NCBI RefSeq assembly: GCF_016907495.1 | Contig: NZ_JAFBCC010000001.1 | Span: 1,116,001-1,180,000, forward strand | Source: Arthrobacter tumbae | Lineage (GTDB): Bacteria > Actinomycetota > Actinomycetes > Actinomycetales > Micrococcaceae | Length of the DNA stretch: 64,000 bases | Direction: 5' to 3' | Program-made: the position numbers and the translations under genes | Notes under the pieces: generated by a model | What the model was told of the DNA's origin: nothing | Databases searched by the model: none | The model's input: only the letters and a program-made list of their open reading frames with translations | Part shown: one piece after another, positions 20,336 through 28,654 of the stretch | Layout of the letters: each line of letters begins with the position of its first letter | Position numbering within the stretch: the stretch's first letter is position 1

Positions 20336-21450
20336 CGGGGGTCTCCTGACAGCTGGGCGGACAACGGTGATGGGGCGAAGAATCGCTTCTGCGCCCAAAG
20401 GGCGACATAGACCAGCGCTACGAGGGCCGGCACCTCGATCAACGGCCCGACGACGCCGGCAAGCGCCTGCCCGGACGTGACACCGAAGGTGCCGATCGCC
20501 ACCGCAATAGCCAACTCGAAGTTGTTTCCAGCGGCGGTGAAGGCCAGCGTCGTCGTCCGTGCATAGCCGAGGCCGAGCCATTTGCCGGTCAGCATACCGG
20601 CCGCGAAGACCACCAGGAAGTACACGAGCAGCGGCAGCGCGATCCGGGCGACGTCCAGCGGACGGGCAGCGATCGTCTCACCCTGGAGGGCAAACAGGAG
20701 CGTGATGGTGAACAGGAGACCGTACAGGGCCCACGGGCCCAGCCTGGGCAGGAAAGTGCTCTCGTACCAGTCGCGGCCTTTGGCCTTCTCGCCGATCGTC
20801 CTGGTCAGGAACCCGGCCAGCAGCGGTATCCCGAGGAAGACGAGAACGGAGACTGTGATGGCCCAGAAGGAGAAGTCCGCGCTGGTGGTTTCCAGTCCGA
20901 GCCATGCCGGCAGCACCTGGAGATAGAACCAACCAAGGGCTCCGAACGCGATCACCTGGAACACCGAGTTGATGAAGACCAGCACGGCGGCAGCCTCCCG
21001 GTCACCGCACGCAAGGTCATTCCAGATCATCACCATCGCAATACAGCGGGCCAGGCCCACGATGATGAGCCCGGTCCGGTACTCCGGCAGGTCGTGCAGG
21101 AAGATCCAGGCAAGCGCAAACATGAACGCGGGAGCGAGCAGCCAGTTGAGAGCGAGCGACGCAGCCATGAGCTTGCGGTCCGCAATCACGCGATGTGTCT
21201 GGTCAAAGCGGACCTTCGCCAGGACCGGATACATCATGACCAGGAGCCCGACGGCGATCGGCAGCGACACTTCACCGATCTTCACGGCATCCAGCGCGGT
21301 GTTCAGCCCGGGAATCAATGCACCGAGGACGAGCCCGAGGACCATGGCAGCGACGATCCAGACCGGGAGGAACCGGTCGAGGGTGGACAGCTTGCCGACG
21401 ACGGCGGCTTGCGCGCGCTCTGGGGGCAAGGGTGCAGTCTGGGTACTCAC
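20332..21450 (-). CDS. acr3: Arsenite efflux permease, ACR3 family
   Basis: 372 residues, about ten hydrophobic helices. The family hallmark GLARCIAMVMIWNDLACGD carries the conserved cysteine needed for arsenite transport; FTAAGNNFELAIAVAIGTFG is the second conserved block. The GTG at 21450 with AGGAG just upstream is chosen over a longer start that would cover the operator. First gene of the leftward ars operon, divergent from arsR. Often labelled arsB by annotation pipelines, but the sequence is ACR3-type. Confidence 0.94.
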   Translation of the reverse strand: MSTQTAPLPPERAQAAVVGKLSTLDRFLPVWIVAAMVLGLVLGALIPGLNTALDAVKIGEVSLPIAVGLLVMMYPVLAKVRFDQTHRVIADRKLMAASLALNWLLAPAFMFALAWIFLHDLPEYRTGLIIVGLARCIAMVMIWNDLACGDREAAAVLVFINSVFQVIAFGALGWFYLQVLPAWLGLETTSADFSFWAITVSVLVFLGIPLLAGFLTRTIGEKAKGRDWYESTFLPRLGPWALYGLLFTITLLFALQGETIAARPLDVARIALPLLVYFLVVFAAGMLTGKWLGLGYARTTTLAFTAAGNNFELAIAVAIGTFGVTSGQALAGVVGPLIEVPALVALVYVALWAQKRFFAPSPLSAQLSGDPR

Positions 21451-21477
21451 ACGGCTCCTGCGACATAGATTGATGGA

Positions 21478-21509
21478 GATCGATATGAATACCACCAGCT
21501 ATATCGATC
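21478..21509. promoter_or_regulatory. ArsR operator in the divergent ars promoter
   Basis: GATCGATAT (21478-21486) and ATATCGATC (21501-21509) form a perfect 9-bp inverted repeat with a 14-bp spacer, midway between acr3 and arsR. Long A/T-rich dyads are typical for ArsR/SmtB repressors, and one site here could control both directions. Confidence 0.7.
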
Positions 21510-21538
21510 ATTGTCAATCCACGGTGCATAATGGGTTC

Positions 21539-21889
21539 ATGAACACTGCGCAAACGCTCGAATCCAGCCTGGACGCGCCCTGCTGCCTCCCCTCGGAGCA
21601 GCCGGCTATCAGTCTTGAGGATGCGCAGCAGCGGGCAGCCATGTTCAAAGCTTTGGCGGATCCGAACCGGCTGCGGCTGCTGTCCATCGTGAAGGCGGGA
21701 GAGTCAGGCGAGGCCTGTGTGTGCGACCTGACCGAACCCCTGGACCTCGGGCAGCCGACCGTCTCCCACCACCTGAAGATCCTCGTCGAGGCCGGCCTGC
21801 TGCACCGCGAGAAGCGCGGCACCTGGGCCTACTACTCACTGGTTCCCGGCGCGCTGGACAGGGTGTCGAGGCTTCTCACGTCGCTCTGA
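21539..21889 (+). CDS. arsR: Arsenite-responsive ArsR repressor
   Basis: 116 residues, ArsR/SmtB winged helix (FKALADPNRLRLLSIV; LGQPTVSHHLKILVEAGLLHREKRGTWAYYSL). Two metalloid-binding features are visible: Cys15-Cys16 near the N-terminus and the CVCDL motif (Cys60, Cys62) before the recognition helix. In Corynebacterium glutamicum ArsR the sensor uses Cys15, Cys16 and Cys55, so this is that subtype rather than the E. coli one. It is divergent from acr3. The ATG at 21539 fits this numbering. Confidence 0.93.
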   Translation: MNTAQTLESSLDAPCCLPSEQPAISLEDAQQRAAMFKALADPNRLRLLSIVKAGESGEACVCDLTEPLDLGQPTVSHHLKILVEAGLLHREKRGTWAYYSLVPGALDRVSRLLTSL

Positions 21890-21911
21890 CACTGCTGGCC
21901 CGGTGCGCATG

Positions 21912-22895
21912 CTACCACCGGGGGTGGACGGCCTCCATGAAGTACCGGTTGTAGATGTCCAGGACACCGCCGCTGATGTCACTCCCCAGCGTGCCTTCCG
22001 CGCCGGCTTCAGCATTGGCCCGCGCCTGTGCCGGCGTACGCGCACCCGGAATCACGGTGCTGACACCCTCCTGCGCAACCACCCACGCCAGTGCTGCCTG
22101 TGCCGTGCTCACGCCGTCGGGCACCAGCGCGTCGAAGTCCTGTACTGCCGCCAGTCCGGTCTCGAAATTCACTCCGGAGAACGTCTCGCCGACGTCGAAC
22201 GCTGAACCCGTGCGGTTGTAGTTCCGGTGGTCGTCCTCCGGAAACTCGGTGTCCTTCGTGTACTTCCCGGACAGGAGGCCTGACGCCAGCGGAACCCTGG
22301 CGATGATCCCGATACCGGCCGCCGCCGCTGCGGGAAGCACCTCATCGAGGGGCTTGAGCCGGAAGGCGTTGAGGATGATCTGCACCGTCGCGGTATTGCC
22401 GCGCTTGATCGCTTCCAGTGCCTCCTCGGTCCGCTCGACGCTGACGCCGTAGTTGCGGATGACGCCCTCGCTCACCAGAGTATTCAGGGCGTCATACACC
22501 TCCGGGTTGCTGTACACGGCCGTCGGCGGGCAATGCAGCTGGACGAGGTCGAGGGTGTCCTGCTGCAGGTTACGGCGCGAGCGATCCAGCCAGGACCGGA
22601 AGTTGGTCAGGCTGTAGTTCTCGGGAAGCTGGTCCATCCGCCGGCCCATCTTCGTTGCCACCGTGACATTCAGCCCGGGATTGGCTGTGAGGAATGAGCC
22701 GATGGTCTGTTCGCTCCGACCGTCGCCATACACGTCAGCGGTGTCGAAGAAGTTCACGCCCGCTTCGACTGCGCCTTCCAGCACGGCGAGCGCATCCTCC
22801 TGGTCCACCTGACCCCAGTCGGCTCCGAGTTGCCATGTTCCAAGTCCAATGGTCGATACCGGGCGGCCGGCCTTTCCGAGAATGCGTTGTTCCAT
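21912..22895 (-). CDS. Aldo/keto reductase
   Basis: 327 residues. AKR family of the YhdN/general-stress-protein-69 kind: GLGTWQLGADWG at the N-terminus, the Asp/Tyr pair in FFDTADVYGDGRSEQTIG, Lys in VTVATKMGRR, His in DLVQLHCPP, and the NADP loop VIPGARTPAQARANA. It converges on arsR with only 22 bases between. The substrate is not evident from context. Confidence 0.9.
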   Translation of the reverse strand: MEQRILGKAGRPVSTIGLGTWQLGADWGQVDQEDALAVLEGAVEAGVNFFDTADVYGDGRSEQTIGSFLTANPGLNVTVATKMGRRMDQLPENYSLTNFRSWLDRSRRNLQQDTLDLVQLHCPPTAVYSNPEVYDALNTLVSEGVIRNYGVSVERTEEALEAIKRGNTATVQIILNAFRLKPLDEVLPAAAAAGIGIIARVPLASGLLSGKYTKDTEFPEDDHRNYNRTGSAFDVGETFSGVNFETGLAAVQDFDALVPDGVSTAQAALAWVVAQEGVSTVIPGARTPAQARANAEAGAEGTLGSDISGGVLDIYNRYFMEAVHPRW

Positions 22896-22967
22896 GGATC
22901 GACTATATGACCGACCAGCGACTCGACGACGCTGGTTGCAGGCGCCAGGCGACCGGTGCCGGGACAG

Positions 22968-24668
22968 TCAGACCTGCGGCGTCCGCGGTGGGGCAACGCG
23001 GCGTGATCCATTTGCTTCGAAGGCCGCCGCCAAACGCAGCAGCTCGTTGTCCGAATACGCCTTTCCCGTGAACGTCAGCCCTACAGGCATGCCGATATCG
23101 GCTATCACGCCCATCGGGACGGTCACCGTTGGGATGCCGAGGTGACGCGGCACCAGGTTGCCGTTGGACACCCACACCCCGTTGCGCCAGGCGAGGTCCG
23201 CGGAGGCGACGGAAGTATCAGTGTCCGCCGGGCCGACGTCGGCCGCTGCCGGAAAGATGACTGCGTCCAGTCCGTTCTCATCCATCCACTCGTGGAGGTC
23301 GAGCCGGCGGGTCTCTTGCAGACCACGCAGCCCCGCTTCCAGGTGAGGGATGTCGGTCAGGGACACTGCACCGCGCCGGCGGATGACGTCCGGGTAATCG
23401 GCGATGTCGTCGTCGAAGCCGGTATACCGGTCCGGCAGCGCGCCCGCCGGCGCAGGGAAGATGGTGGCGCCGTCGACATCGACAAGTGAAGCCAGCCGCG
23501 GATCGGCGTTCGCCTGCAGGAAGTCTTCCCACGCCCAGGCGGACAGGTCCACAATCTCGTGCCTGAGGTATTCGGGGCTGACGAGTCCGCGGGTGCTGAT
23601 GGTCGGCGCGCCCGGCCGGTCGCCCTCGTAGTTGGACACCACGGGGAAGTCGACCTCGACCACGTCGGCGCCGGAGTTTTCCAGATCCCGCCGTGCTGCT
23701 TCCCAGAGCGCGATCACCGAGGCACGCGTCTCGATCCGCTGCCCCGTGGGGCCGCCGATGCCGGGCGCTGTTGCCGTGCCGGCGTCGTCATCCTTGTTGA
23801 TATACATGCGGGGCACGCCGAAGCGCTTCCCCTTGAGTGCGCCCGCATCGGCTGTCAAAGACCGGTAGGACGACGGACGCACCTCCGAGGCGCGCGGAAC
23901 GGACACCCAGGGCTGGACGCGCCAGAAGTCGCCGCGGGTTTCGGTGTCGTCGGCGACAATGACGTCGAGGACCTCGAGCAGGTCCGCCATGGTGCGCGTG
24001 TGCGGAACCACCACGTCCATGGTGGGCACGAGCGGCCAGTTTCCCCGCACCGAGATGACGCCCGGCGAGGGCGTGTATGCGCACAATCCGTTGTTGGACG
24101 CCGGAGCGCGGCCTGAGGACCACGTCTCTTCGGCCAGTCCGAAGGCGGCGAAACTGGCGGCCGTCGCGGTTCCCGATCCGTTCGAGGAGCCGGAGGCGAA
24201 GGCTGCGGTCAGGTAGTCGGCGTTATAGGGACTCTCGGCCCGGCCATAGACGCCGCGCTGCATTCCGCCGTTGGCCATGGGCGGCATGTTGGTGAGACCG
24301 AGCAGGATGGCCCCGGCGTCGCGTAGCCGCTCGATGGTGAACGCGTCCCGCTGCGCGATGAGGGCCTGGAACGCCGGGGAGCCCGCAGCGACGGTGAGCC
24401 CCTTTGCCTGATAACTGTCCTTCGCCGTGTACGGGATGCCGTCCAGCGGTCCGAGGGTTTCACCGTTTTCCCTGCGTCGGTCCGACGCGCGGGCTTCTTC
24501 GAGTGCATGCGGGTTCATGACGATGACGGAGTTGAGCCGGATGCCCGCGTGGTCATAGACCGCGATGCGGTTCAGATAGCTCGCGACGAGTTCCTCGCTG
24601 GTTGCCTGGCCCGTTTCCAGAGCCGCGCGAAGATCCGCGATGCCCGCTTCGACGACGTTGAAACCCAT
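22968..24668 (-). CDS. Amidase (amidase-signature family)
   Basis: 566 residues. The catalytic lysine lies in GIPYTAKDSYQAKG, and the Gly/Ser loop with the cis-serine in FASGSSNGSGTATAASFAAFG. The nucleophile segment is ETWSSGRAPASNNG instead of the usual TDTGGSIRIPAS, keeping the third serine as nucleophile. It is likely a cytosolic amide hydrolase. Its ATG overlaps the agmatine deiminase stop (TGATG), so it is the last gene of the deiminase/oxidase operon and may release acids from acyl-polyamines or similar amides; that role is inference. Confidence 0.88.
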   Translation of the reverse strand: MGFNVVEAGIADLRAALETGQATSEELVASYLNRIAVYDHAGIRLNSVIVMNPHALEEARASDRRRENGETLGPLDGIPYTAKDSYQAKGLTVAAGSPAFQALIAQRDAFTIERLRDAGAILLGLTNMPPMANGGMQRGVYGRAESPYNADYLTAAFASGSSNGSGTATAASFAAFGLAEETWSSGRAPASNNGLCAYTPSPGVISVRGNWPLVPTMDVVVPHTRTMADLLEVLDVIVADDTETRGDFWRVQPWVSVPRASEVRPSSYRSLTADAGALKGKRFGVPRMYINKDDDAGTATAPGIGGPTGQRIETRASVIALWEAARRDLENSGADVVEVDFPVVSNYEGDRPGAPTISTRGLVSPEYLRHEIVDLSAWAWEDFLQANADPRLASLVDVDGATIFPAPAGALPDRYTGFDDDIADYPDVIRRRGAVSLTDIPHLEAGLRGLQETRRLDLHEWMDENGLDAVIFPAAADVGPADTDTSVASADLAWRNGVWVSNGNLVPRHLGIPTVTVPMGVIADIGMPVGLTFTGKAYSDNELLRLAAAFEANGSRRVAPPRTPQV

Positions 24669-25744
24669 CAGCGGTTTCCCTCAGCCCGGCCGTCCTCGAA
24701 AGTGCGCGTCGCCGGCTGTTGCTGGGTGATGCAGTGAATCCCACCGCCGAAAGCGAAGATATCGCGGGCATCGACCAGTTCAATGGTTCGTCCCGGGTAG
24801 GCGCGGCCAAGGATGTCGGCGGCGACGGCGTCGTTCGCGTCATCGAAAGCGCACAGGATCACTGCGTCGTTGGCCACGTAGTGGTTGATGTAGGAGTAGT
24901 CCACAAAGCCGTCGTCGTCGGTGAGGACGGTGGGCGCTGGGACGTCGATGACCGTCATAGGAGAGCCGTCGGCGTCGACCGCTTTCTCCAGTTCGGAGCG
25001 CAGGAAGCGGGTTACCTCGTAGTCGGGGTGGTCGGGGTTGTCCTGCCTGTGGAGGAGAACAGCGCCCGACGGCGTGAAGGCGGCGACAATGTCCACGTGG
25101 CCGCGGGTGCCGAACTCCTCATAATCGCGGCTGAGGCCGCGCGGCATCCAGACGGCGTGCCGGGTGCCCAGGCGGGCGTGAAGCTCTGCTTCGACGGATT
25201 CCCTGGTTGCTCCCGGGTTCCGTCCGGGATCGAGCTGGACCGTCTCGGTGAGCAGGACTGTTCCGCGGCCGTCGACGTGAAAGCCGCCGCCCTCGTTGAC
25301 GAGCGGGCTGTCCTCGACCGGGGTGCCCGCATGCGCGGCTACCGCCCGGCCAACGTGCTGGTCCTTCTCCCACGCCGCCCAGTGCTGGGCACCCCAACCG
25401 TTGAAGACCCAGTTGACGGCGCGGGTGGAACCGTCGGCCCCGTGAACGAACGTTGGTCCGGAGTCGCGGAGCCACGCGTCGTCGAGCTCTGACTCCTGCA
25501 CGGGAATGCCGTCGCCCAGCAGCGCGCGGGCAGCTTCGGCATCGGCCGGATCAGCGAGCACGGTCACGGGCTCGTAGCGGGCGATCGTCCGGGCCACGCG
25601 GGACCAGGCCTCGCGTGCCCGGCCGAGGCTTTCGCTGCCGACCGCGCCAAACGTGTCATTGGAGGGCGGGAACGCCATCCAGGTGCGGTCGTGCCGCTCC
25701 CATTCGGCGGGCATCACGGTGGTGGTGGTCAACGAAGCGTTCAT
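24668..25744 (-). CDS. aguA: Agmatine deiminase (peptidylarginine-deiminase-like)
   Basis: 358 residues, PPAD/guanidino-modifying fold. The signatures MPAEWERHDRTWMAFP, LDDAWLRDSGPTFV, NEGGGFHVDG, GTRGHVDIVAAF (catalytic His216) and FGGGIHCITQQQP (nucleophile Cys338) match AguA, which converts agmatine to N-carbamoylputrescine plus ammonia. It is in the same operon as an amine oxidase of the putrescine-oxidase type, with overlapping start and stop codons. The expected next enzyme, N-carbamoylputrescine amidohydrolase (nitrilase fold), is absent; an amidase-signature enzyme takes its place. Confidence 0.93.
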   Translation of the reverse strand: MNASLTTTTVMPAEWERHDRTWMAFPPSNDTFGAVGSESLGRAREAWSRVARTIARYEPVTVLADPADAEAARALLGDGIPVQESELDDAWLRDSGPTFVHGADGSTRAVNWVFNGWGAQHWAAWEKDQHVGRAVAAHAGTPVEDSPLVNEGGGFHVDGRGTVLLTETVQLDPGRNPGATRESVEAELHARLGTRHAVWMPRGLSRDYEEFGTRGHVDIVAAFTPSGAVLLHRQDNPDHPDYEVTRFLRSELEKAVDADGSPMTVIDVPAPTVLTDDDGFVDYSYINHYVANDAVILCAFDDANDAVAADILGRAYPGRTIELVDARDIFAFGGGIHCITQQQPATRTFEDGRAEGNR

Positions 25745-27132
25745 CCGATGAGTGCGCGCTGCTTCTGGAGCGCCGTCGTGATGTTCCGGGCCGTCAGCTG
25801 GCCCATGCGGATGGCGCCGTCAACGTGCTGGTAGCCCTCGGCCGCGAGGTCGGAGCTGGACCAGTAGATGGGGCCCACCGGCGTGAGCTGGTGCTTGGCG
25901 TAGCGGTGCAGGCCGCCGAGGTCATAGCTGGCGGCGTAAGCGCCCCGGGTCCATTCCTCGGAGCCCCAGTCGGACTCGTAGTACACCTCGGGCTGCAGCG
26001 CCTTCGGTCCCAGGAACCCGGCGATGGATTCGAGGATCTGCCGGCGCCTGTCCTCGACGGAGAGCTCGAACACGGCGTCGGCCTTCTCATCGGAGATGAA
26101 CGCAACGAGGGTCCCGCGTGGGTCCTGATGGTTGGTGTTGTCGTAGACCTCCTGCACGATCGACCCGGCGCTGAAGCCGGTACCGGACAGGCCGTCCTCG
26201 CGCCAGAACGGCGTCTCATAGACGGCGTGCACCTTGATCACCAAACCGAGCGACTGGTGCTGGTGCATCTGGTGCTGCCTGCGCGGCAACGGGGGTTCGT
26301 AGGAGACCCGCGAGTACAGGTTCGGCGGCACGGCCATGATCGCGTACCGCGCGTTGACGGTCACATTCTCCGACTTGGCGGTCACGCTGGTGGAGCCGTC
26401 CTGCCCTTCCGACCAGCGAAGCGTGCGCACGGGACTGTTCAGGACGACGTCGTCCCCAAGCTCCGCTGCCATGCGCTCCGACACTGACTGCATTCCGCCG
26501 ACCACGCGCTTGTCGAGGATGAAATCCTCGTCGACGAGGTGGGAGAACGAGCCGGCGGAGGCGGCCATCAGCACAGCCTGCAGCGTGGAGAAGGCGTGGG
26601 CCGGCTTGGTGAGCATGCCGCCGGCGATGAACAGGCCGATGTTGTTGCAGGCTTCCTCATCACCGGACTGCTGCCGGAGCCAGGAATGGAAGGAAACGGT
26701 GTCCAGCTCACGGGCCTGCGGGTGCTCCCACGGGGCCTTGGGATCCATCTGGGCTGCCAAGCGGTCCAGTTCGTCGATGAGCCGTGACATTTCGGCGCTC
26801 GTCCGGCGGCTGACGGGGAACATCTCGCCGGTGTACCGGATTGCCTTGCCGTCCGCGCCGATGTAGACGGACTCGCCCTCGCGGTAACGCGAGTAGGTTT
26901 CCAGGACGAGCTCATCGAGCAGGCCGATCAGCGCCTCCTGGTCCGGGGAGACCCACTGTCCGCCGATTTCCAGAACAGCGCCGTCGATCACATCGGTATG
27001 GGTACGGCCGCCCACGCGGTCCCGGGCCTCAAGAACAGTAACGGAGTGGCCGGCCTTCCGCAGCTCCCTCGCTGCAGTCAGTCCTGACGGTCCTGCGCCA
27101 ACGACGACGACGTCGCTTTCGATGATCCTCAT
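25741..27132 (-). CDS. Flavin amine oxidase, putrescine-oxidase-like
   Basis: 463 residues from the ATG at 27132 (a longer frame lacks support). FAD Rossmann motif VVVVGAGPSGLTAARELRKAG at residue 9, then LEARDRVGGRT and GGQWVSPDQEALIGLLDEL; the C-terminal FAD contact is RGAYAASYDLGG and EGYQHVDGAIRMGQLTA. This resembles the Micrococcus/Rhodococcus putrescine oxidases that form 4-aminobutanal, ammonia and peroxide. The link to aguA supports a polyamine substrate, but other primary amines are possible. Confidence 0.87.
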   Translation of the reverse strand: MRIIESDVVVVGAGPSGLTAARELRKAGHSVTVLEARDRVGGRTHTDVIDGAVLEIGGQWVSPDQEALIGLLDELVLETYSRYREGESVYIGADGKAIRYTGEMFPVSRRTSAEMSRLIDELDRLAAQMDPKAPWEHPQARELDTVSFHSWLRQQSGDEEACNNIGLFIAGGMLTKPAHAFSTLQAVLMAASAGSFSHLVDEDFILDKRVVGGMQSVSERMAAELGDDVVLNSPVRTLRWSEGQDGSTSVTAKSENVTVNARYAIMAVPPNLYSRVSYEPPLPRRQHQMHQHQSLGLVIKVHAVYETPFWREDGLSGTGFSAGSIVQEVYDNTNHQDPRGTLVAFISDEKADAVFELSVEDRRRQILESIAGFLGPKALQPEVYYESDWGSEEWTRGAYAASYDLGGLHRYAKHQLTPVGPIYWSSSDLAAEGYQHVDGAIRMGQLTARNITTALQKQRALIG

Positions 27133-27164
27133 GGTGTCCTCTCTACACGGCTGGCGCCGCGCTA

Positions 27165-27183
27165 AAACGAATTGCATTCGTTT
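27165..27183. promoter_or_regulatory. Perfect operator-like palindrome upstream of the amine oxidase operon
   Basis: AAACGAAT-TGC-ATTCGTTT, 8-bp perfect arms, 33 bases upstream of the amine oxidase start. Its size and symmetry are those of a TetR-type operator. No regulator gene is adjacent, so the protein that binds it would be encoded elsewhere. Confidence 0.6.
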
Positions 27184-27294
27184 ATGTCCAATTACTGTAG
27201 AGGACGGGGCCGGGTTTGAAAAGCCCCGACGCTTTTTCGGAAGCGCCGCCTGCCCACCATGTTTTCCCATGCTTGTCCTCCTACCCTGAGCCGT

Positions 27295-27666
27295 ATGTCG
27301 AAGAACAAGCGCCCTCCGCTTGTGGACCGGAAGGTTCTGCACAGGCTGGAGGATGAGTTCGAGGATCCCGGTCCTGCGCATTCCTTCGTGCGTGACTTCA
27401 TCGCCTTCTGGGACGAGAGGTACCTCCGCCTCGCGGAAGCCGTGCAGCGACCTGACGAAGCCGCGTCTCTCGACGCACTACTCAGTGTGAGAATTGCCTC
27501 GTCCATGATCGGCGCCGCCCGGCTCGCGAGACTGACGGCCAACCTCGAGTCGAGCCTGAAACGCGGGCATCTGGAAGCGGTTGCCGAAGCTCTTCCCCAC
27601 TTGAAGCATTGCGGCGACGCGACAGTCAGGAAGCTCACCACGAAGTACATGAACGCCGACTGGTGA
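27295..27666 (+). CDS. Hpt-like helical protein, phospho-acceptor histidine apparently missing
   Basis: 123 residues. The pattern LDALLSVRIASSMIGAARLARLTANLESSLKRG..EAVAEALPHLK resembles the helical-bundle core of histidine phosphotransfer domains. The place where Hpt proteins have H-x-L-K-G reads SVRIASS, with no histidine. An N-terminal helical extension holds VDRKVLHRLEDEF. No sensor kinase or response regulator lies nearby. It could be a degenerate Hpt or an unrelated helical bundle. No good ribosome site is visible. Confidence 0.6.
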   Translation: MSKNKRPPLVDRKVLHRLEDEFEDPGPAHSFVRDFIAFWDERYLRLAEAVQRPDEAASLDALLSVRIASSMIGAARLARLTANLESSLKRGHLEAVAEALPHLKHCGDATVRKLTTKYMNADW

Positions 27667-27698
27667 TGCCGGGGGCGTGAGCCGGACAGAATGTAGGT

Positions 27699-28583
27699 AT
27701 GCGCACCTCCTCCATACCTGCTCCCGTGCTGATGATTATGGCGGTGCTGTCCGTCCAGTTCGGCGCGGCGCTGGCCAGGACCCAGTTCGACGCCGTGGGC
27801 CCCACCGGCGCAGTGTTCCTCCGGTTGCTGTTCGGTGCGCTGATTCTGCTGGCCGTGGTGCGCCCGAAGGTGCGCGGGTGGAAGCGCGAGCAGTGGGCGG
27901 CCGCAGCGGTGCTGGGCGTCGCGCTGGCAGGGATGAACAGCCTCATCTATCTCGCCATCGGCGTGATCCCGATCGGTGTGGCCGTCACGCTCGAGTTCAC
28001 CGGCCCCCTGCTGCTGGCACTGGTTCAGACCCGCCGCCTCGCTGACGCGGCATGGGCGCTGCTGGCGTTTGCCGGCGTCGTTCTGTTGGGTTTCGATGAC
28101 GGCAGCGCCCTGCCGCTCGCCGGCATCCTCTTCGCGCTCGGCGCGGGTGCCTTCTGGGCCGTCTACATCCTCGCCAGCGCGCGCGTGGGACGGCTGGTTC
28201 CCGGGGTTGAGGGTCTTGCCGTGTCCATGGCGATCGGAGCGCTGATCGTCCTGCCGTTCGGCGCATCGCGCGCCGCAGCGGGCGCTCTCGGGTCACCGCT
28301 GGTGCTGCCCGTGTTCGTCGGTGTTGCCCTGCTTTCCAGCGCGTTCCCCTATGCACTGGAGATGCTCGCGCTGCAGCGGCTGTCCACGCGGGTGTTCGGC
28401 GTACTGTCTGCCCTAGGGCCGGCCATGGCCGCGCTCGCGGGGCTGCTGGTGCTCAGCCAGGCGCTGGGCGCACGGGAAATTATCGCGCTGGTGCTGGTCA
28501 CGGCTGCATCGATCGGAGTGACAGTCGGCGTACGACGACGGCGCCCGCCTGCTCCGGAAATCCCGCCGACTCCCGCGCCGTGA
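27699..28583 (+). CDS. EamA/DMT family transporter (RhtA-like)
   Basis: 294 residues, ten predicted helices in two EamA repeats. The first repeat includes FGAALARTQFDAVGPTGAVFLRLLFGALIL and LIYLAIGVIPIGVAVTLEFTGPLLLAL, the second FPYALEMLALQRLSTRVFGVLSALGPAMAALAGLLVL. The pattern is that of the RhtA branch, inner-membrane exporters of threonine, homoserine and amino-acid analogues. A Pro/Arg-rich tail follows. The substrate is not fixed by context. Confidence 0.88.
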   Translation: MRTSSIPAPVLMIMAVLSVQFGAALARTQFDAVGPTGAVFLRLLFGALILLAVVRPKVRGWKREQWAAAAVLGVALAGMNSLIYLAIGVIPIGVAVTLEFTGPLLLALVQTRRLADAAWALLAFAGVVLLGFDDGSALPLAGILFALGAGAFWAVYILASARVGRLVPGVEGLAVSMAIGALIVLPFGASRAAAGALGSPLVLPVFVGVALLSSAFPYALEMLALQRLSTRVFGVLSALGPAMAALAGLLVLSQALGAREIIALVLVTAASIGVTVGVRRRRPPAPEIPPTPAP

Positions 28584-28654
28584 GCGTCGGCAACCGTCGC
28601 TAGACTGGGCTCGTTGCCGCCGGCAACCTTGGCAAGGAAGCGAGGAGGTTCCCG

